Assembly: GCA_034509495.1 (NCBI GenBank)
Contig: CM067512.1
Span: 2,423,390-2,487,389, forward strand
Origin: Acestrorhynchus altus
Taxonomy: Eukaryota; Chordata; Actinopteri; Characiformes; Acestrorhynchidae
Length of the DNA stretch: 64,000 nucleotides
Direction of reading: 5' to 3'
The stretch's first letter is position 1; every line of letters begins with the position of its first letter. Below the pieces are notes generated by a model. It was not told the DNA's origin and made no database searches. It was given only the letters and a program-made list of their open reading frames with translations. Of this stretch, positions 57,465 through 64,000 are shown one piece after another. The position numbers and the translations under genes were made by a program.

Positions 57465-57525
57465 GACTAGATCCACAGAGCTGGGGCCTTCAGCAAGAAG
57501 GTTTTAGATGCAGATGAGAAGAGAC
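57465..57525 (+). mobile_element. Tc1-like start fragment
   Basis: TAGATCCACAGAGCTGGGG and AGAAGGTTTTAGATGCAGAT parallel the transposase start at 35.05 and 58.83 kb. Very short. Confidence 0.4.
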
Positions 57526-57839
57526 ATCCCACTGCCCAGAAATGAAAACTCAACAGTGTTCAATCAGGCTTTGACTTGCATGAACCTTTTGCTGCTTTAC
57601 AGATGCTGTCGTCCCTTCTTCCTCCGCACCAACACCAGTTTCATCCTGGTGGTCATCCTGGGTGTTGGCTCTGCCCTTGAGAAGACAGAGATGTTTTAAA
57701 AACTTTAACTCTTCATTATTAAGAGTTAATAAAAATACCCCCACAGGTAACATCAACTCATTATCAAATTCCATACCGATCCCATGACTCCTGGCATGTA
57801 AGTGTATTATTTTCTTCCACATAAATCATGTTTATAATC

Positions 57840-58025
57840 ACGAGGGCAGCCATGGCCTGCTGTTTAAGGAACCAGCCTCATGACTGGAAGGTTGCTGGTT
57901 TGATTCCCTGAACAGGCAGGATGTGACCGAAGTGAACAAAGCACTTAACTCCTCTGATGCTCTCCGGGCACCATGGATAGGACTGTCCACTGCTCTGGGC
58001 ATGTGTGATATTACTGCTCACTAGT

Positions 58026-58109
<84 letters not shown>

Positions 58110-58125
58110 TTTCCCTGTGCGCAGC
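57840..58125 (+). mobile_element. tRNA-derived SINE with internal (GT)n
   Basis: The head carries pol III promoter-like boxes: A-box-like TGGCCTGCTGTTTAAGG (about 57853) and B-box GGTTTGATTCC (57897-57907), 44 bp apart. The body contains AAAGCACTTAACTCC, CTCCGGGCACCATGGATAGG and CACTGCTCTGGGCATGTG. It then enters CACTAGTGTGTGTTTGTG and an 80 bp GT array, and resumes with GAAATTTCCCTGTG, the usual tail of such SINEs. Transcription by pol III is inferred. It is a retroposon copy, not a functional tRNA gene. Confidence 0.8.
58025..58107. repeat. (GT)n microsatellite inside the SINE
   Basis: About 40 GT units, the longest GT array in the window. Confidence 0.97.
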
Positions 58126-58135
58126 ACAGTGTGTT

Positions 58136-58754
58136 GCACCTTTCCTTTCCAGTAAGGTATTATAGCAAACCATCACAAAGATTCTTATGGTGTTAAAGCT
58201 CACTGTTCTTAAACTTTTGGCAGGTGCTGAACATAGAATACTACAAGAAGAGATTGATGATAAAGATGGAAGATGAATGCGTCTTTATTCTTACTTTAAC
58301 CGACCCTTTGCTTGTCACCTTGGCTACACAAGGCCCTTCAAACACAATGCAATCACTGGTGACGGAAGATCAAATCAGAAATCTCTAAAGTGCCATCTTT
58401 TGTTCCGTTGCACAAACACTTAACCACAAAGCTCTTGTAATCATGTGTCATTACCGGTACAGATGAAGAACAGTATTCAGATCAAAAACAAGGAAATGAG
58501 GAACATACTGCCAAATGATGCGTTATTCAATCAAACTCATGAGGGAAGAGCTCTTGTATGTTCCACACAGTTTAAAGCAGAAGTAACTGGTGCTTATCAT
58601 CAGTAATCTGCTGGACTGCTTTGGGGTCATATAACAGACACGTCATGCTTTTAACAGTCATTGATTTTAACATATTTACACGTCATATTGAAACATAAAC
58701 GTAAAATGTCATTAAAAAAAATTTAGAATTAGGTGGAAATGATTAGAGTGGAAT
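58136..58754. other. No recognised feature
   Basis: Unique DNA. Confidence 0.35.
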
Positions 58755-59041
58755 TTACAGGGTCTTATTTAAACCTCAGACATTAGTGTGGTTTGCCCTT
58801 GATTGTTGAAGTGAGTGGGATCATCATGTCCAGAACCGAAGAGCTCTCTGAGGTCTTCAGAGAGAAGGTTGGAGATGCAGATGAGTCTGAGAAGGGTTTC
58901 AGAAAGATCTCAGAACAGTTAGAAATCAGCCGTTCCACTGTCCGGAACATCGTTTACGAGTGGAGGACATTTAAAACAACTGCCCACATGACCAGATCAG
59001 TCCGTCCTACAAGCCCAAGAGCAGAACCACAGGATGAGTAA
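58755..59041 (+). pseudogene. Tc1-like transposase N-terminal fragment
   Basis: A 5' leader (TCTTATTTAAACCTCAGAC) precedes an in-frame start at 58826 giving MSRTEELSEVFREKVGDADE, then KGFRKISEQLEISRSTVRNI and VYEWRTFKTTAHM before a stop at 59039. This is the paired-like helix-turn-helix domain that binds the transposon's TIRs: SRSTVRNIV is the recognition helix region and the final basic R-S-V-R-P linker is typical. The catalytic domain is absent. A 71-residue open frame could make a DNA-binding-only peptide, but expression is not shown and decay is the simpler view. Fragments of the same start lie at 35.05 and 57.49 kb. Confidence 0.82.
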
Positions 59042-59284
59042 AGACATACATCTTATCCATTTGTTTTTTCCTCAAACACCTTTGCTCACTGCAGCCAAAG
59101 CTTCAGACATGCCTATGTATAAAGCTATGCATAAAGCTGAAGTGCTGAATAAATTTCAATAAATTCCATAAATTGAACTTTTATTCTATACCTACTTTTA
59201 TTTTTATGCTCCAATTCCATGTTTGTGTCCACATTCTCTGCCTCGCAGAAATCAATTCTACTGGAGGGCATAACGCATAAGCCA

Positions 59285-59410
59285 CGCTCAGCATTAGGCA
59301 CTGTGACCTTGTCTTCTCCAGCGTCCTGTTCTATTGGTCAGGGCTTTCCGGTGGAGGTTACAGAAGATGTGCAGCAGGACTGCTTGGATACAAACATGCT
59401 ATACTGCACT
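59285..59410 (+). mobile_element. Highly diverged family A fragment
   Basis: GCATTAGGCACTGTGACC, TCCAGCGTCCTGTTCTATTG and GTCAGGGCTTTCC parallel the CATTAGACATGG...CCAGAGAGTCCTATTCTATTG stretch of family A. Weak match. Confidence 0.4.
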
Positions 59411-59440
59411 AGTTACTGTCCTGTATGAGATCCTACCTGA

Positions 59441-59879
59441 GGTTGCCATGGTTACTAAACAGACTAAATGCAGTGCAGACATCATAAGAACCTTGAAGTA
59501 AAGGGCTGACTCATGAATGTTAAAAGTTGCAAATTCTGTGCAGCAGTTCGGGGTCTGAGAGGTCAGTTAGGTTAGTTTTCTGAATAGAATACAGCAGAGT
59601 TTTCTTCAACTCAGCCGGCGGTGAACGATGTCAGGGCTCGTCTATAACTAACCAGTGGAGAAATGGCTTTTCCCTGCTGTCATTCGCCCCAAATGACTAA
59701 GGAACCGCCCTTCCACTTACTCCTCCTGCTGCGCTGGCCTGCATGTTTAGACTAGGTGGGGCAAACAGTGTGAATTTGTACGCCTCCATTTTTAGGACTC
59801 CGGGTTGTTGTTGTGTTTTCTATTCCCTTTTTTAGACTGAAGATAGCAAGAAAAAAAAAAAGCCCAAAAGAAAGAAATA
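59441..59879. other. No recognised feature
   Basis: Unique DNA with an A12 run at 59850. Confidence 0.35.
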
Positions 59880-60960
59880 CTGTGGCCCGGTCCCCTCGCC
59901 TACCGCTGCGCCTCACAAAAGAGAAAAGGGTCGGCCTCGCTGCGGGTTTCACGCTCGAGATCCGTTAATGTACCTGAGTGCATACTTCCTCCATCAAAAG
60001 CACTCATGTGTGCGAAAGACGCAGGGACAAAATGATCCCGGGACGCCACGCTGAGTGAGCGAGGACCGAGACGGAGAAGGCGAGAAATTTTGGATATGTA
60101 AGGGAAAAAAACGGAGCATCACAAAGAAAAAAAGTCCTCACAGACAATTTGGGAATATTTAAAACAGAGTCAGAATAAAGATAGAAGACATCAAAGGCAC
60201 GTCTCATCAGGAAAACTCAAGGCACGGCTCGCTTCCTGTCCTCCGATGTCGAGAGGCAGCAGACGAAGGTTTCTAATCTCGCGCTACCTAATTATTTTTC
60301 CCCTCTCTTTGCAATTGATTTTCTGCTTGACAACAGTTCGCCCTCACTAATAAACCCACACCGTTCTGCTCTTCACCAAATCAGCACTCGCGCAATCACG
60401 TTAAACATCTAACCCTGCCTATCTTTAAAAACGAGCATTGTTTGTCTGCACGAATATTAACAATGTGCACGAGGTTAATTAGCTCCGATTTTCCCAAGTA
60501 CAGATGTTTACTTTGGACGGCTTTATGAGGCATGAATTTTTTTGTTTTTTGCTTAATTGGCAGGATGTTACAGATGGGGGAGATGAGCACACGGAAATCA
60601 AAGCAACTTCCATTTTCAGCATCATCCAGAGCAGCATCAACAGAAGCCAATTATATTGCCAATCCTTCCATCTTTATTATTACTATTGTTATTCCCATTA
60701 TTATTCCTATTATTGTTCTCACCCCTCTGATCTTTAAACTCACACACGGCGATTTCATTCCCGTTAATGATGGAATAGGAGCTGATTTGTTTACTGTTCT
60801 CACCATTTTGGCTTCTCTCTTTCAGTGATTCGACACAGGCCTCTATACCCACGCCGCCCGCCGACTCTCGGAGACCCCTTTCTTGTGCGGCCTCAGATTT
60901 TCTGATCAATCCCTTTCATTTACTCCATGCTTCGATCCGCAGCCGTGCTCATTTCAGCTG
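59880..60960. promoter_or_regulatory. Candidate conserved non-coding region
   Basis: High-complexity DNA with GAGGTTAATTAGCTCCG (60472), AAACACACCGTTCTGC-like patches and a short irregular ATT tract at 60675. Overlapping frames of 77-98 residues in different phases are not convincing exons. Candidate only. Confidence 0.22.
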
Positions 60961-61246
60961 GTTTATGGCTCATCTAGAAAGGATAATTATTATCGGATTG
61001 GTACAACAGGGAGGTTTAAACCCAACTTGGAACCTCAGGAATTTATTGTCAAACTGAGGCACCTGATGAGAGGAGTTTTTAGAATAATCCTGCCTCTCTG
61101 ACTGATAGCCTCGTTTAAACTTCACTCTCTTTGGAAACTCCATCTGTCTGTGGACCTGCACTGATATATTGGTCGTTATTTGTTACTTTAACCATTCATG
61201 CTCATATTGTGGGGAGTGTAAAGGTATGTATATTAATGCTGTGATG
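60961..61246. other. No recognised feature
   Basis: Unique DNA preceding a family R copy. Confidence 0.35.
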
Positions 61247-61985
61247 TTTAGAACCGTTTTGTGAGGTGTTTTCATCGTTTGACATACTTTTATCGACTTT
61301 AATCGACACTCGGATGCTCAAATTTGTGAATGTCCTTCATTATTATTAATTTTATTTTATGTGTCGTGGCGGTGAGGTGGTGGGGTTTCACACTGCGGCT
61401 GTGCTGGCCGTGGCATTGTGGCACACCTGGGGTTGATGAGGACAATGAGCCCTAGGTGACTCATAAAAAGAGCTGGGGTGAGAACTGTGAGCATGAACAG
61501 AGACGGGGTAAATGTTCAGGGCAAAAGAGCTCTTTCACATTAGGCAGTAAGTGCCTCTGGCTGTAGCATTCGTTTTCCATTTACGCTGCTGTGTGAAAAC
61601 TGCAAATAAAGTCCCTGTCACTCCACTCCATGTTTTCAGTGTGTCCTTGTGCCTACCTTTTGCCAGGTCTTGTGGCCACGCCCCTATTCCCCAGGTGTGG
61701 GTCTACAGTATGTATCAGTATTGTCCCTTCTCAGGACTTTCATATCTTTATCCTGACATTTTGAACTTTGTTTGAGCAAAGAAAGAGAGCAAACAGCCCC
61801 TCAGTTATGTCATTAGCCCCGCCCCCTCTCTCTGATCAGTCAGAGTCTGTATGCAGGTTGATCATCAGCCCCGCCCCCTCTCTCTGATCAGTCAGAGTCT
61901 GTATGCAGGTTGATCATGTACATGTGGACAGAGCAGTAAACATGCACTGGAAGCTCCTTTGACATTTAAACTGATATAACATCTC
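61247..61985 (+). mobile_element. Family R element interrupted by an LTR-like insertion
   Basis: Left part TGTTTAGAACCG and TCATCGTTTGACATAC at 61247-61300. The arm resumes at 61711 with TGTATCAGTATTGTCCC and GCAAAGAAAGAGAGC, then two minisatellite units at about 61812-61915 and the right-arm block GTGGACAGAGCAGTAAAC. The right end is missing. Confidence 0.78.
61362..61707 (+). mobile_element. Probable solo LTR
   Basis: Starts TGTCGTGG and ends TCTACA, so it has TG...CA ends. TTATG and GTATG flank it as a near 5 bp target duplication. A TATA-like CATAAAAAG at 61462 and a polyadenylation-type AATAAA at 61605 lie in the right order for an LTR. It is G+C-richer than the host element it interrupts. 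No internal retroelement genes are present, so recombination to a solo LTR is inferred. The family is not identified. Confidence 0.6.
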
Positions 61986-62469
61986 AACCTTGTTCTATTG
62001 TGGATTGCACTAAAATTCTATTATATTCTAATTCTATTGGTCTATTCATTATGAAATTTATTGAACTGTTAGATTCACTGTCAAAAATGAAAAGTAAAAA
62101 TGAGATACAGGGTAATACATTTATATGTATTGTGTATGTATTGACCCCCACCTTTCATTTTTATATATTACTCACGAAGGACAACATATTAACACAGACA
62201 AACATGTAAATTGAAAAAAGTAAAACATATTAATGATCATAATAGAGCGAAAAGGAGAAAAAATACACAAAGGACTTAACGAGGATAAGTAATTAACACC
62301 AACTGCTTCTGTGAGATTGCTGGCAGTGTTAATGCGTTAATGCGCGCAATTAATCTAGAACTTTAACACGTTTTTTTAAATGAATTTTACCAAATTTGGC
62401 CCAATTTTTCTCCAGGAATTCACTCCTTTTACAGAAACAGGTGTATTAGTGGTTTTAGTTAGTGATGTA

Positions 62470-63130
62470 AACATGGTCAGTATAATGGCTGGGCGGCAAA
62501 ATGGCATAAACTTTGGTTTCAATCAGAAGTATTATGCTAAGAAAGAGGAAAATGCTGCATCCCATCATAAAAAACTTATCCCAGGTGTGATACATGGTGG
62601 TGGTACTATCATATGTTGGGACCGTTTTTGCTGTATCTGGACCAGAACAGCTTTCATCATTGATGGAACAACGAATTCTGAATTTTTCCAGCAAATTTTA
62701 AAGGAAAAATATCAGGACATCTGTCTGTGAGCTGAATCTTCAGAAAATCTGGATCGTGCAACAAGACAATGACCTTAAGCACACAAGTAATTTTACCACA
62801 GACTGTTAACAGATGAATAAAGTTAATGGTTTGGAATGGTCCAGTCAAAGTCCTGACCTTAATCCAGTATAAATCTTGTGGAAGGACCTGAAGCAGCAGT
62901 TCATGGGAGGAAACCTACCAACATAACAGAGCTGAAGCTGGTTTGTCCAGAGGAATGGACTAAAATTAGTGCAGGACTGAGCAACAGGACTGAGGGGTCA
63001 CAGCAGATACTGAAAGCAGAGGGTCATATACTTTTACCCTCACAGATATGAAATATTGGATTATTTTCCTCAACAAATAAATGAGCCGGTGGAATATGTC
63101 AGTCTGGTTTGTTTGATTTGGTCCCTTATC
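62470..63130 (+). pseudogene. Tc1-like transposon, 3' half
   Basis: The plus strand encodes NFGFNQKYYAKKEENAASHH, then KLIPGVIHGGGTIICWDRF (about 62575-62635) and FIIDGTTNSEFFQQILKE, typical of a Tc1-family catalytic domain. After a frameshift come QQDNDLKHTSN (second catalytic Asp, about 62763) and SQSPDLNPV, where the next codon, normally the catalytic Glu, is the stop TAA at 62870-62872. C-terminal PTNITELKL and the 3' AATAAATGAGCC and TTATCTACTTTTAAGACC tail follow. The N-terminal DNA-binding half is missing; the piece at 10.64 kb seems to be from the same family. Confidence 0.83.
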
Positions 63131-63690
63131 TACTTTTAAGACCCTCGCTCATCTTTTAATCAAAATCGAGTTATTTACATATTCTTATTCTGTGGCTTCT
63201 TAACATTATCTGAGGTGTTTAACTAATTTCAGACTCTTTATCTATAAAACAGAACGTTTTTATCTCCATATATGTCAATGCCCCTATAAAGACTTCGCCG
63301 CTGCTACAGAACTGGCACTTTTTTTGAGGTAGCTCCATTTTTTTCAGTTTGAACAGATGTTTTAACCAAACATATTGCACTTCTGTGCACTTCTAAAGAA
63401 TCTATCAGTCCCCCGGTGTAGCTTTTGTAGCTCGGACCGGCCAAGTCCTCCAAGCGGTGCAGGGCACAGTGGAAAATCTCCCATATTCCCCCACACGGGG
63501 AGCTTGGCTGTGTTTACAGTGGGCGGCTCAGATTGCCCTATTGTGTTCCCTGTTTACTCAATGTGTTTATTTATTTATTTAATTATTTATTTGCTCAATT
63601 ATTCCTGGGCTGTATGGGCTGATAGTGGTGGGAGGTTGACATCTGTTTCATTCAGATTGTGAAACTCTCAGGAGCGTACTTAAAAAAAAT
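63131..63690. other. No recognised gene
   Basis: Unique DNA with a TTTATTTATTTA patch at about 63565. A 95-residue plus-strand frame (63375-63662) has no signature. Confidence 0.35.
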
Positions 63691-63693
63691 ATA

Positions 63694-63764
<71 letters not shown>
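63691..63764. repeat. (AAAT)n microsatellite
   Basis: About 18 AAAT units. Confidence 0.97.
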
Positions 63765-63833
63765 AAACCCTCATTCACAATACAACTCAAACACATTTTA
63801 ATGGCTAATTAATGCCCAGAACAAACACACACA

Positions 63834-63838
63834 TGCGC

Positions 63839-63875
<37 letters not shown>
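63834..63875. repeat. (CA)n microsatellite
   Basis: CA array with CG interruptions at the left edge. Confidence 0.94.
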
Positions 63876-63876
<1 letters not shown>

Positions 63877-64000
63877 CTGTGTGCAGAGACAGGCCACAAC
63901 GGGGGCTTGGTTTATGAAAGGGCATTCAGTTTCTGAAAAGAGGTACGAAGATAGATTTTCAAGAATGAAACTGGGAGGGGGAGGGGTTATGGAGGAAACC

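Noticed and set aside
57840..57925. Genuine tRNA gene
   Set aside because: A and B boxes are present but the sequence does not close into a cloverleaf acceptor stem and continues as a SINE body.
62320..62370. GCGTTAATGCGCGCAATTAAT as a transposon end
   Set aside because: It resembles TTAACGCG-type fish repeat ends, but no partner end or boundary could be found.

Overview
The window looks like non-coding DNA from a teleost fish, probably an ostariophysan such as a characiform or catfish relative. The evidence is dense (GT)n/(CA)n microsatellites (about 16 arrays in 64 kb), many decayed Tc1-like transposons, a tRNA-derived SINE, LINE-like 3' tails and short inverted-repeat elements typical of teleost intergenic or intronic DNA. 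The species assignment is inference from repeat style. I found no intact host gene, no convincing exon, no rRNA, no free-standing tRNA gene and no CRISPR array. Long open frames are microsatellite translations, transposase relics or chance frames.

Layout. 0-12 kb: a long-TIR foldback element next to a first copy of a roughly 0.35-0.45 kb MITE ('family A'), a Tc1 relic at 2.9-3.3 kb, a (TTAGGA)n telomere-like tract, a 470 bp (AAT)n array, the first array of a 52 bp GC-box minisatellite (7.24-7.45 kb), purine-rich DNA and a Tc1 5' half at 10.6 kb. 12-22 kb: a LINE-like tail and two large blocks (18.2-19.4 and 20.2-21.1 kb) of a 51 bp A+T-rich satellite. 22-33 kb: Tc1 relics, family A copies and a foldback copy. 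33-42 kb: candidate conserved non-coding DNA, a LINE/SINE-like fragment and the best-preserved Tc1-like element (39.04-40.44 kb), with both TIRs but a (TATC)n array inside its catalytic region. 42-62 kb: repeated copies of a TTAA-bounded element ('family R') carrying the 52 bp minisatellite, a 36 bp tandem array, a SINE with an embedded GT array and a probable solo LTR nested in a family R copy. 62-64 kb: the 3' half of a Tc1 element, then (AAAT)n and (CA)n.

The most interesting structure is family R. Several copies share ends of the form TTAA-n3-TTAGAACC, which suggests a non-autonomous piggyBac-like transposon. Its centre is a 52 bp tandem repeat holding one Sp1/KLF-type GC box per unit, with unit number varying from 1 to 5 between copies. 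Spaces between repeats include high-complexity stretches with TAATTA-type cores that could be conserved enhancers of a neighbouring developmental gene; that cannot be tested from one sequence.
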